Assembly: GCA_964489525.1 (NCBI GenBank)
Contig: CAZAYY010000016.1
Span: forward strand, 35,493 to 99,492
DNA from: CAZAYY01 sp964489525
GTDB taxonomy: Bacteria; Chloroflexota; Anaerolineae; Anaerolineales; JABWBV01
Reading direction: 5' to 3'
Length of the DNA stretch: 64,000 nt
Shown here: positions 46,868 through 55,268 of the stretch, in pieces
How positions within the stretch are numbered: the first letter of the stretch is position 1
How the letters are laid out: every line of letters begins with the position of its first letter
Notes under the pieces: model-generated
What the model saw: the letters and a program-made list of their open reading frames with translations, nothing else
Told to the model about the DNA's origin: nothing
The model's database searches: none
Position numbers and translations under genes: made by a program

Positions 46868-48312
46868 ACCCCGCCATTAATCCATCCCACCGGAACTACT
46901 CGGCCAGGCAAGCCACGGGCAGGCCTGGCCGTCAGACCCCAAGCCGCTATTGGCTGAGAGTCATTCCGGCGCTTGGGATGCTTGCCCTGGTCCTGTTTCT
47001 CCTGGCAAACCCGGGTTCTGCCCGCGCGGAAACCGTGCAGCAAACCCGGCCGCTGGTCATCCGGATTGAAACCCGTGGGCCATTGAGCGCCGCCATGCGC
47101 GAATATTTGCAGCGGGGAATCACGGTTGCCGAACAGCGCGGGGCAGATTTGCTGATAATGCAGCTAGACACCCCTGGCGGCAGCATCCAGTTAATGAGCG
47201 AAATGGTGACCATGATGCGCGATGCAAACGTACCCATTGTGGTGTATGTTGCCCCGGCAGGTGCAATCGCAGGCAGCGCCGGGACAATCCTCACCTTGGC
47301 CGGCCACGCCGCTGCGATGGCCCCGGAAACCGCCATTGGCGCAGCCAGCCCGGTGGGCGGCAGCGGTGAAGACCTGGGTGAAGCCATGGAAGCCAAAACC
47401 AAGGAAGCGATTAAAGCCATCATCCGCAGCCTCACGGAAAATCGCCGGCCCATTGAAGCGATTGCCCTGGCAGAAGAAACCGTGGAAAACGCCCTGGCTG
47501 CCACTGCTCAGGAAGCCCTGGATGTTGGCATGATTGATTTCATTGCCAAAGATGTGGACGAACTTCTTTCCCAACTCAACGGGTTTGAGGTGGTGATGGA
47601 AGGCGATCTTAAAGGGGAAACCCGCACCCTCAACACCGAAAACGCCCTGGTGGAAACCCTGCCGCCTTCCATTATAGAGCAGCTCCTGGCCACCCTTACC
47701 AACCCCAATATCGTGTTTATCTTACTCACCATCGGTATCCAGGCCATCTTAATCGAACTGCTCACCCCGGGCGGTTGGGTAGCCGGGTTTGTGGGTGTGG
47801 TCATGGTATCCATTGCTGCCTTTGGGATTGGGTTGTTGGGCGCAAACTGGCTTGGCCTGATTTTTATCGTTTTGGCCTTCATCCTATTCATCCTGGAGAT
47901 AAAAACCACCACCAGTGGGGCGCTAACAGCAGCGGGTGTTGGGGCATTTATCATCGGGGCGCTGGTTTTATTCAATTCCCCGGGCACGCCTCCTTTTCAA
48001 CGGGTGTCTGTGCCGTTGGTGGTGGGCGCTGGCGTAGGCGTTGGGGCGACCTTTTTCGCCCTGGTGATGTTCGCCGTGCGCAGCTTCAAAACGCCGCTCA
48101 AAACCGGGCGCGAAACTGTGGTGGGTGCCAGGGGCCGGGTCCAGGTGGCACTCAACCCAACCGGGGTGATTCAGCTTGCCGGGGAGCAGTGGACCGCCCG
48201 CCTGGAAGAAGGGACTGAAGGACCCGTTCCGCGTGGGGCACTGGTTGAAGTCACTGCCATGGACGGGAATCACCTCATCGTCCGGCCAAGCCCCAACCAA
48301 CCACCCGCCTGA
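46864..48312 (+). CDS. NfeD-family membrane-bound serine protease (ClpP-class)
   Basis: A 482-residue protein with a signal or anchor helix (about 32-52) and a ClpP/SppA-like extracytoplasmic protease domain (about 60-260). The nucleophile is Ser138 in GAIAGSAG and a candidate general-base Lys lies at about 178-180. Four membrane helices follow (about 285-400), and then the C-terminal NfeD OB-fold domain (about 410-480, GRVQVALNPTGVIQLAGEQW). Long NfeD proteases cleave membrane substrates such as stomatin-like proteins; no stomatin gene is adjacent. I chose the ATG at 46864, overlapping the upstream stop, over the longer frame inside the DsbB gene. Confidence 0.92.
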   Translation: MNPAINPSHRNYSARQATGRPGRQTPSRYWLRVIPALGMLALVLFLLANPGSARAETVQQTRPLVIRIETRGPLSAAMREYLQRGITVAEQRGADLLIMQLDTPGGSIQLMSEMVTMMRDANVPIVVYVAPAGAIAGSAGTILTLAGHAAAMAPETAIGAASPVGGSGEDLGEAMEAKTKEAIKAIIRSLTENRRPIEAIALAEETVENALAATAQEALDVGMIDFIAKDVDELLSQLNGFEVVMEGDLKGETRTLNTENALVETLPPSIIEQLLATLTNPNIVFILLTIGIQAILIELLTPGGWVAGFVGVVMVSIAAFGIGLLGANWLGLIFIVLAFILFILEIKTTTSGALTAAGVGAFIIGALVLFNSPGTPPFQRVSVPLVVGAGVGVGATFFALVMFAVRSFKTPLKTGRETVVGARGRVQVALNPTGVIQLAGEQWTARLEEGTEGPVPRGALVEVTAMDGNHLIVRPSPNQPPA

Positions 48313-48452
48313 CCAAACTGTTTATCTTCCTCTTACATAACACTTTCTAAATAAAGGTAAAATACACTTAACTAATACCGCAGCAGGAAAACCCTGCTCC
48401 GGAAAATTCAAACTACACTACCCCACCAACGGGGTATTACAAGGAAGACTTC

Positions 48453-49397
48453 ATGGCTCACACACCTACTCGAGACCGGATTAAAATCGAAGAAATCGCT
48501 GCCCCCACAAAACCGCTGCGCCGCCCAGAATGGATTCGGGTGCGCGCCCCATCGGGCGAAACCTATGAAGAACTGCAGCGGCTGATGCGCTCCAAAGCTT
48601 TAAATACCGTCTGCGAAGAAGCCATGTGCCCAAACCTGGGCGAATGTTGGGGCAAAGGAACCGCTACATTTTTAATGATGGGCGATATTTGTACCCGCAC
48701 CTGTGGATTCTGCGACATCAAGCGCGGCGCACCCGAAGCGCTCGATTGGATGGAACCCGAACGAATCGCCCAGGCTGTGCACAAAATGAACCTGCGCCAC
48801 GCGGTGATCACCAGCGTCAACCGCGACGACCGCAAAGACGGTGGCGCACCGATTTTCGCCATGGTTATCCGCCGCATCCGCCAGCTTCAACCCGGCTGTT
48901 CCATCGAAGTTCTCATCCCCGATTTTAAAGGAAGCCTGGAAGCGCTGCGCATCGTGATGGACGCCCGGCCGGAAATCCTCAATCATAATGTCGAAACTGT
49001 ACCGCGCCTGTTTAAGAAAGTTCAACCACAAGATAGCTACGAATGGACTGGAACCATCTTGAGCAACGCCAAGAAGATGGACCCGGAAGTGCTAACCAAA
49101 TCGGGCATTATGCTTGGTTTGGGCGAAACCATGGAAGAAGTGAAAGAAGTCATGCGCGATGAACGGTCTTGGGGCGTAGACATCCTGACCATTGGCCAAT
49201 ATCTACAGCCCAGCCGCAAACACCTGCCCATTGAGCGCTACTACACCCCAGAAGAATTCCAGGAACTGAAAGAATACGGCCTTTCTATTGGGTTCAAGTG
49301 GGTGGAAAGCGGGCCGCTGGTGCGGTCGTCCTACCGGGCCGAAGAGCAGGTGCGCGCGCTCAGCGTGGTTCACCGCAAGCTGTACGGCCAGGAATAA
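48453..49397 (+). CDS. lipA: Lipoyl synthase
   Basis: A 314-residue radical SAM enzyme inserting two sulfurs into octanoyl groups on E2 and GcvH proteins. The auxiliary cluster motif is C54-x4-C59-x5-C65 (CEEAMCPNLGEC). The radical SAM motif is C80-x3-C84-x2-C87 (CTRTCGFC), and the C-terminal RSSY motif (about 291-294) provides the serine ligand. Both clusters are complete. The ATG follows ACAAGGAAGAC. No lipB is seen in the window. Confidence 0.97.
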   Translation: MAHTPTRDRIKIEEIAAPTKPLRRPEWIRVRAPSGETYEELQRLMRSKALNTVCEEAMCPNLGECWGKGTATFLMMGDICTRTCGFCDIKRGAPEALDWMEPERIAQAVHKMNLRHAVITSVNRDDRKDGGAPIFAMVIRRIRQLQPGCSIEVLIPDFKGSLEALRIVMDARPEILNHNVETVPRLFKKVQPQDSYEWTGTILSNAKKMDPEVLTKSGIMLGLGETMEEVKEVMRDERSWGVDILTIGQYLQPSRKHLPIERYYTPEEFQELKEYGLSIGFKWVESGPLVRSSYRAEEQVRALSVVHRKLYGQE

Positions 49398-49419
49398 TTT
49401 TCGATTAGGAGGGAGAAAA

Positions 49420-50331
49420 ATGATCACAACCGCCGAAAGGTTTGCAGGGTGTCTTTTGGGTTTGGCCGCGGGGGATGCCGTTGGCACCACCCTGGAATTT
49501 AAGCCGCGCGGCAGCTTCGAGCCAATCACCGACATGGTGGGCGGTGGGCCGTTTCGTTTAAAATTAGGCCAGTGGACGGATGACACTTCCATGGCTTTGT
49601 GCCTGGCCGCCAGCCTTGTGGAACAAAAACGATTTGACGCCCTCGACCAGGTAACGCGGTATGTGCAGTGGTGGCGATCTGGATACATGAGCAGCACAGG
49701 CCATTGTTTCGACATTGGCAATGCAACCTCCTCTGCGCTGTACCGGTTTGAACAAACCCAAAATCCCTTCAGCGGCTCAACCCACTCGCAAAGCGCCGGC
49801 AATGGCTCCATCATGCGGCTGGCCCCGGTGCCCATGGCTTTTTTCCGCAGCCCGGAAGAAACAGAGTTTTACAGCGTAGAAAGCTCTCGCACCACCCATG
49901 GTGCAAAAACCTGCCTGGATGCTTGCAGGTTGTTCGGTGCCCAGCTGCACCGGGCGTTGGCCGGACAGTCGAAAGAAGACATCTTGTTTGGTGGATGCCT
50001 GGGAGAACTGGATACTCCTGAAATCCAGGAAATCGCCCAAGGAAAATATACTCACAAAACCAGCGCGCAGATTATGGGTTCGGGGTATGTGGTTAAAAGC
50101 CTGGAAGCGGCTTTATGGTGTTTTTACACCACCAACACTTTCGAAGAAGCGGTGCTGAAAGCCGCCAACCTGGGCGATGACGCCGACACGACCGCTGCTG
50201 TGGTCGGCCAGGTTGCCGGGGCGTTTTACGGCGTGGGCGGAATACCCACTCACTGGCTGGAAATTCTGGCTATGCGCAAAGAAATCGAGGCGCTCGCCCT
50301 TCAATTGCTGGAACTAGACCCGCTACCCTGA
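49420..50331 (+). CDS. ADP-ribosylglycohydrolase (DraG/ARH family)
   Basis: A 303-residue all-helical dinuclear-metal hydrolase. Motifs visible are GLAAGDAVG (14-22), WTDDTSMAL (52-60, metal-binding TDDT), GNGSIMRLAP in mid-protein and GDDADTTAAV near the C-terminus. This is the complete ARH metal set. It removes ADP-ribose from modified targets. No dinitrogenase reductase or DraT is in the window, so nitrogenase regulation is not implied. I chose the ATG at 49420 after TTAGGAGGGAG; the longer frame from 49288 overlaps lipA. It converges with the minus-strand 50323 gene with a 9-bp overlap. Confidence 0.92.
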   Translation: MITTAERFAGCLLGLAAGDAVGTTLEFKPRGSFEPITDMVGGGPFRLKLGQWTDDTSMALCLAASLVEQKRFDALDQVTRYVQWWRSGYMSSTGHCFDIGNATSSALYRFEQTQNPFSGSTHSQSAGNGSIMRLAPVPMAFFRSPEETEFYSVESSRTTHGAKTCLDACRLFGAQLHRALAGQSKEDILFGGCLGELDTPEIQEIAQGKYTHKTSAQIMGSGYVVKSLEAALWCFYTTNTFEEAVLKAANLGDDADTTAAVVGQVAGAFYGVGGIPTHWLEILAMRKEIEALALQLLELDPLP

Positions 50332-50805
50332 GGCCGGATCTTCCTCTATCTTCTCCCCCGCATAGCGAACATAGACCTCAATGGTCATTACAGTCCCTAA
50401 GCCCGCAACCAGCCCAACCAGGTAAACCGGAAACAGGCCGGATGCTGCCACCGCCCAGGCTGTACCGCTGAGCACCACCCACCATCCAGGCCGGTCGAAC
50501 CACTGCCGCATGACAAGCCACTGCCCGGCGCCCATTCCCAACCCCAACACCAGGCCAGAAACCAAATTGATATCGCCTGGAAGAACCAGGTACAACACAA
50601 ACCAAGCTGCCAGCCATCCCCAGGCCGTTGCCGTCACCCAACGCCGGGCTTCGGATACATAAGTGCGCAGCACAAAAGCCTGGGTGATGCCAATGATGGG
50701 TCCAACCAGAACAAAGATGGTGGTCGCCATACCCAACAGCCATCCCAGGGTTGTGGCAAATACCCAGGCAGCGAGAAAACCCCAGTTAAATGGTCGTCTT
50801 TCCAT
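50323..50805 (-). CDS. Small polytopic membrane protein of unknown function
   Basis: A 160-residue protein with four to five hydrophobic segments, rich in Trp and Gly, and an acidic C-terminal tail (GEKIEEDPASG). No family recognised. I chose the ATG at 50805 because an AGGAAA lies 8 nt upstream; the start codon falls just inside the stop of the metallophosphoesterase gene, so the two are translationally coupled. The 21-bp longer frame is unlikely. Confidence 0.72.
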   Translation of the reverse strand: MERRPFNWGFLAAWVFATTLGWLLGMATTIFVLVGPIIGITQAFVLRTYVSEARRWVTATAWGWLAAWFVLYLVLPGDINLVSGLVLGLGMGAGQWLVMRQWFDRPGWWVVLSGTAWAVAASGLFPVYLVGLVAGLGTVMTIEVYVRYAGEKIEEDPASG

Positions 50806-50809
50806 ATCG

Positions 50810-51853
50810 TTATTTCCTGGGAACAAGATTCACGATAACAATCTCCGGCGGTGCCAGGAAGCGCAGCCTTGGGGCGTTATGCCGCTCCATGCCAATCCCG
50901 CGCGAAACCACCAGCCAGCGCTCCGGCGCAATTTCGGTCAATGCCCCTGCGGCCCATTTGCGGGGAACTTCACTGAGCGTAAACAATGGACCAATTAAAG
51001 GAAGCTGCACCTGCCCGCCGTGGGTGTGCCCCGCCACTAACAAATCTGCCTGGATATCGCCCAGGGCAAAATTGGGGTTGTGACCCAGGACAATGTGGAA
51101 TTTCTCTTCCGGTTCCACCGCAAAATTCACATCATAAGAAGCGGCCAGCGGCAGCCCGGTGATCACCAGTTCATCCAGCGCCGCCCGGCCAACCGACTGG
51201 AAATACACCACTTCCAACCCGGCAAAAACCCGCTCGGACTCAACCGGTGGGTCCACATTGCCGGTTACGGCATACACCCCTAACGGAGCAGAGAAATTAA
51301 GATCGTGCAGCAGCAAATTCAGCCTGTCTGCTTCCCGGCGATAGGCATCCGGGTTGGCAAGTTGGATATAGTCCCCTGGTAAAAAAATCAGGTCTGGGTC
51401 TTCAGCCAGCCCGGCTGCCAGGACAGTGCGCTCATAATCACTGACCCGGTCCGTTTGGATATCGGCAAGGATCAGAATTTTTACAGGGCGAGAAACCTTA
51501 TCCGATTCCAGGGTATACGTGGTCGTTTCAAACCGCTGGGGCTCCAAAATAAAGGCCCACACCCCCACAAAAAGAATTCCAAAAGCAACCAGGTTAAATA
51601 AATTCCCCACCCGGCGGTTTACCCGGCTGTAAATAATCGCCAGGCTGGCCAGAATCGCCACCGTATGTAAAAATAACGCCGCAGCCAGCATGGCCGCCAT
51701 GTGAAAGATGTCTTCAGCCAATGTGGCGGAAAGACCAACCGCGATGATGCCAAAAGCCAACAGAGTCACCAACAGCACCCAGGCTGCAGGTTTTCGCCGG
51801 TTCAACAAAACCACGCCAATATCGGTTAAGAACAAAATCCCATTAAACAACAT
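50810..51853 (-). CDS. Membrane-anchored metallophosphoesterase with altered active-site motifs
   Basis: A 347-residue protein with four N-terminal membrane helices (about 5-105) and a calcineurin-like phosphoesterase domain (about 125-340) of the YaeI/YkuE type. Conserved are GD (160-161), H258 in LGHNPN and GHTHGG (275-280). Unusual are DIQ (131-133) instead of DxH and GNVD (198-201) instead of GNHD, which removes a metal-ligand His and the catalytic His. Either a subfamily with changed chemistry or an inactive binding protein is possible. Its stop overlaps the start of the 50805 membrane protein gene. Confidence 0.85.
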   Translation of the reverse strand: MLFNGILFLTDIGVVLLNRRKPAAWVLLVTLLAFGIIAVGLSATLAEDIFHMAAMLAAALFLHTVAILASLAIIYSRVNRRVGNLFNLVAFGILFVGVWAFILEPQRFETTTYTLESDKVSRPVKILILADIQTDRVSDYERTVLAAGLAEDPDLIFLPGDYIQLANPDAYRREADRLNLLLHDLNFSAPLGVYAVTGNVDPPVESERVFAGLEVVYFQSVGRAALDELVITGLPLAASYDVNFAVEPEEKFHIVLGHNPNFALGDIQADLLVAGHTHGGQVQLPLIGPLFTLSEVPRKWAAGALTEIAPERWLVVSRGIGMERHNAPRLRFLAPPEIVIVNLVPRK

Positions 51854-52029
51854 ATCTGAACCTGTTTCCTCTGATGAATTTTACTCGTGATGTATTCTAA
51901 CAAAGAATCTGGGGTTTTAAACAATTTATCTTAACCAGATTGCATCAGCCGCTTCGCTTCAGGTAACAAGAACGGGTCGTACCTCAGCAAAACCCAACTT
52001 AGGGTACAATTATCTTAAGGCAACCCAAA

Positions 52030-52755
52030 ATGGATGAATACCCTGAATACCAACCCCTAAACCACATTCCACGCGCCTGGATTGACAAAGCGCGCTGCCC
52101 AATTTGCAGCCAACCTGGCCTGCGCATCTTGAACCAGGGCGATGCCCCGGAACAAATGAAGTGTGGAACATGTGCCGCTTCCTTCGAAATTGAAGCGGGA
52201 AGCGCTGGTGCGATTCGCCTTTGTGAGCTGCCATCCCAACTGCAGGGTTACTCCAGCAGCCTGCTCAACCGATGGCTAAGCGTTGAACAGGTTCGCAACA
52301 TCCTCGCCCAAACCCAACCTGACCCGATTCCAGCGCATCCCGAACCTTCAAAAATCATCATCCCCCCGGAAAAAACCTCCACCCCAACACGTGTTGAAGA
52401 TCACCATGACGCCCAACAACCCACCAGCCCGGCGCCTTCCCGTGAACCTGCTGGTGCCGCTCCCGAGGCCAGGCCCACCCTAAAACCTGAAGGAACAGAG
52501 ACCACCCAGCCAGCCCCAAGCACCGACCAGGTTTTTCAACGTGCCAGGGCACTTTATGTTCTGGGGGCCAGCCCATCAGAAATTCTCGAAGGATTGCTTG
52601 AAAATGGCGCAACCCGCCAACAGGCAGCAGACGCTCTGCGTAGCCTGGCACAGGAACAAAGAAAAAAGCGCAACCGCAGCATGGTATATGTCCTGCTGGC
52701 GATTGCGCTGTTCCTGCTTCTGGTTGCAGCTGCAGCGCTGCTTTCTGGTTTGTAA
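52030..52755 (+). CDS. Zinc-ribbon protein with C-terminal membrane anchor, unknown function
   Basis: A 241-residue protein with an N-terminal zinc ribbon (C23xxC26 and C45xxC48), a Pro/Thr/Glu-rich disordered linker (about 100-165), a predicted helical UBA-like segment (about 170-205: GASPSEILEGLLENGATRQQ) and a C-terminal anchor (about 219-239). This architecture suggests a tail-anchored sensor or adaptor. No family is recognised. A TACAAT element lies about 20 bp upstream of the ATG, with no strong ribosome binding site, so the mRNA would have a very short leader. Confidence 0.7.
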   Translation: MDEYPEYQPLNHIPRAWIDKARCPICSQPGLRILNQGDAPEQMKCGTCAASFEIEAGSAGAIRLCELPSQLQGYSSSLLNRWLSVEQVRNILAQTQPDPIPAHPEPSKIIIPPEKTSTPTRVEDHHDAQQPTSPAPSREPAGAAPEARPTLKPEGTETTQPAPSTDQVFQRARALYVLGASPSEILEGLLENGATRQQAADALRSLAQEQRKKRNRSMVYVLLAIALFLLLVAAAALLSGL

Positions 52756-52780
52756 TCCCCCCTTTTATAAAAAAATCGCC

Positions 52781-53221
52781 CTAGCTAATCTCGCTGGTGC
52801 AGTTTGGGCAGCGGGTGGCTTTGATGTGAATGGTGCTGTAACAGCGCGGGCACTCTTTGGTGGTAGGCGCAGCCGGGGCTGGAGAAGGCTGCTCTTTTTT
52901 CAGCGACTTAGCGGCTCTGATTACCATGAACAAAGCAAAAGCAACAATCAAGAAATTAATCAGCGCATTAATAAAAGCGCCATATTTAATGATTGCGGCG
53001 CCGGCTGCCTGGGCATCGGCCACGCTGGCATAACCAACGCCAGAGAGGTCAATAAACAGGTTCGAGAAGTCCATGCCGCCCAACAGCATCCCGATTGGCG
53101 GCATGATAATATCGTTGACGAGGGAGCTAACAATTGCCCCAAATGCACCGCCAATAATCACTGCCACTGCCAGGTCGAGCACATTGCCGCGCATGATAAA
53201 TTCTTTGAATTCTTTTAACAT
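52781..53221 (-). CDS. mscL: Large-conductance mechanosensitive channel with C-terminal zinc ribbon
   Basis: A 146-residue protein. The N-terminal amphipathic helix and TM1 (LKEFKEFIMRGNVLDLAVAV, about 2-21) and TM2 (about 75-100) are typical MscL, a homopentameric channel releasing solutes on hypo-osmotic shock. After the usual cytoplasmic helix and a Pro/Ala linker, the protein ends in CPRC...CPNC, a zinc-ribbon motif absent from classical MscL. I chose the ATG at 53221 because AAAGGAG ends 5 nt upstream; the track-length start at 53236 contains that site. Confidence 0.93.
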   Translation of the reverse strand: MLKEFKEFIMRGNVLDLAVAVIIGGAFGAIVSSLVNDIIMPPIGMLLGGMDFSNLFIDLSGVGYASVADAQAAGAAIIKYGAFINALINFLIVAFALFMVIRAAKSLKKEQPSPAPAAPTTKECPRCYSTIHIKATRCPNCTSEIS

Positions 53222-53257
53222 GGTTTCTCCTTTCATATTGATGAAACAAAAATTTTA

Positions 53258-55039
53258 TTAACCAGCACCGCTGCTGCCTCCGCCGCCCCCACCACCATCG
53301 CCACCGCCGCCGCCACTTCCGCCATCACCACCAGCAGAACTGGTTGCGCCGACGCAGGAAACAAGGGCAGACATCGAATCGCTGCTGTCCATACCCGCCA
53401 AAGGTACAAACCAGGAAGGCAAAACGACTTCTCCACGCTTTTCAAAGTACTTGGTCCAGGGCTCGGCAAGGCCAAAAGCAGCCGCGTAAGGCAAGTATAC
53501 ATCATAATAATCAGGACGGACAGGCGGTTCTTTGCCCTTGGTCACTTTACCCAGGTAATCGGCGAAACCCTTCCACAGGGCAGCTTGCTGCAAACCCCGG
53601 GCATTCAATGGAGAAAAGGCACTCCCCGTCAGCGCAATAGCCATACCCGCCAACAAGACGCCAATCCCCAGGCCAAGAAAACCTGCGAACCAAATTGGCC
53701 CAAATAAACCTCTCAAAACAAAAAACACCGCCAAAATCCATGCCACGCTGCCCAGGGTAACCCAAAGACCCAGCCGGCCGAGCTGGCGCGATGTGTCCTT
53801 GCGCTGCGCGCTGGACAGCCCTGCACTTTCGAGGGCTTCCACAGCCATCCGGTTCAGGTCTGCCCAGCCTTTTTGCACCTGCGCCGGCAGCTGCGTCAAA
53901 GCAATTTCCCCTTGCTGCATTTCCTTCCCCTGGAAGAGGGCATCCAGGTAGGCCTGTTCTTCAGGGCGTAAACCTGCCCCAAAATTTTTCCGGACAATAA
54001 AAAACTGTTTGACACCGAATTTGCCAATGAGCTTAAACTCGCGCTGCTCGAACGCCACTGCATCTTTCCGGGCCAGGTCAAACAGCACCCCCAGCCCGTG
54101 CTGCCACTGGAGAGACCTGCCGCCAGAAACCAGCATCCCGGCCAGGGCAGGCGGTAGGTTGGAGGGTGGCGAAACCAGGCTGACGCCCACCGGAGGTGTG
54201 GTATCTCCATCCCGATCCTGGTGTTTCAACCGTTGGAAGGCGAACAAAAGACCCAGCAGCCCAACCAATAAAGCCCCGATGCCAGCCGAGAAACCCGCTT
54301 GCATCATTTGGGCTTGAACCGCTGCTCGGGTGGATTCAGCCACCAACCAGGCGGGCTGCCCTGGAACCAGGCTGCCCGCCGGAAACCGCAGCCGGATTTG
54401 AAGCGGATCATCTGGACCCAGATTCACCGCAGACAACATCACCTGGTTGGCAACCTGCTCCACATCGGCACTGCCTCGCACAACCCAGGGGGGTTGGCTG
54501 AGGGTCACCCCTTCCGGGTATTCAATCGTCACCAGGCTGTTTTCGATGTCATATTCATGCGAGTTGGGCAAAACATCCCAATCCAGGGTATCATAATCCC
54601 CTTCCTGGTGTACATGCGCATACACCCGGTAGTTGAGGGTGAAGCGATGAACCTGGTCCGACAATGGGCCAAAATTCCACTGGACTTTAACCGGGTTGCC
54701 CGAGGTGATTTCAGCCTGCCCAGGTTGGTCACCAAAAGGCATATCCTCGCCGTCCAGTTGTACAGACAAAATTTCGAGCGAATCCATCATTTCTACCGGG
54801 ATTTCGCGGAAAGCAAAGCTGAAAGTTCCGCCCACAAACTGAAACACCACAGTTTCACTGATCAGCAAATCGCCCCCAGGAAGGATTTTTATCAACACAT
54901 CAAACCGTTGGGCATGATACGATTTCTGGTTGAGCGGGGCTGCGAACGCCTTTTTCACGTCAGGATAGCCAACCAAAGCGCCAGCCATACCCCATGCAAG
55001 GGCAAGCCCCACAAGAATGGTGATCATTTTTCGCCACAT
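53258..55039 (-). CDS. DUF2207 domain-containing membrane protein
   Basis: A 593-residue protein with a signal peptide (about 5-34), an exported beta-rich DUF2207 domain (about 40-240; YHAQRFDVLIKILPGGDLLI, FREIPVE, LDWDVLPNSHEYDI), a membrane helix at about 250-272, a cytoplasmic region, two helices at about 425-475 and a C-terminal Gly/Ser/Asp-rich tail (last 25 residues). This layout is characteristic of DUF2207 proteins, whose function is unknown. It is followed by mscL in the same direction after about 37 bp, but with its own ribosome binding site. Confidence 0.9.
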   Translation of the reverse strand: MWRKMITILVGLALAWGMAGALVGYPDVKKAFAAPLNQKSYHAQRFDVLIKILPGGDLLISETVVFQFVGGTFSFAFREIPVEMMDSLEILSVQLDGEDMPFGDQPGQAEITSGNPVKVQWNFGPLSDQVHRFTLNYRVYAHVHQEGDYDTLDWDVLPNSHEYDIENSLVTIEYPEGVTLSQPPWVVRGSADVEQVANQVMLSAVNLGPDDPLQIRLRFPAGSLVPGQPAWLVAESTRAAVQAQMMQAGFSAGIGALLVGLLGLLFAFQRLKHQDRDGDTTPPVGVSLVSPPSNLPPALAGMLVSGGRSLQWQHGLGVLFDLARKDAVAFEQREFKLIGKFGVKQFFIVRKNFGAGLRPEEQAYLDALFQGKEMQQGEIALTQLPAQVQKGWADLNRMAVEALESAGLSSAQRKDTSRQLGRLGLWVTLGSVAWILAVFFVLRGLFGPIWFAGFLGLGIGVLLAGMAIALTGSAFSPLNARGLQQAALWKGFADYLGKVTKGKEPPVRPDYYDVYLPYAAAFGLAEPWTKYFEKRGEVVLPSWFVPLAGMDSSDSMSALVSCVGATSSAGGDGGSGGGGGDGGGGGGGSSGAG

Positions 55040-55207
55040 AACGCCTCCAAACCATTAAGAAATCGTTGTACCTAGCTCCAACGGAGCAACCCAAAAATCA
55101 TTATCCATTTTTTCCTACCCTTAACCTTACCATAATCCAAACAAAAGAATTGCAAATTATATGGGCTTTTCGCGCTCCAACGAGTTAACGTTTTACCCGT
55201 TTTTCGA

Positions 55208-55236
55208 TTGCAAACTTTTGTAAAAATCGCTATGAT
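55208..55236 (+). promoter_or_regulatory. Promoter of the LuxR-type regulator
   Basis: TTGCAA (55208-55213) and TATGAT (55231-55236) are separated by exactly 17 bp, about 33 bp before the GTG start. Both hexamers match the housekeeping consensus at four to five positions. Confidence 0.6.
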
Positions 55237-55268
55237 TGTAATATCGTCAAAATTATCTCCGAGGGCCT

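Noticed and set aside
49420..50331. ADP-ribosylglycohydrolase as nitrogenase regulator (DraG)
   Set aside because: No DraT, nitrogenase or ammonium-sensing genes in the window; the family has many other roles.
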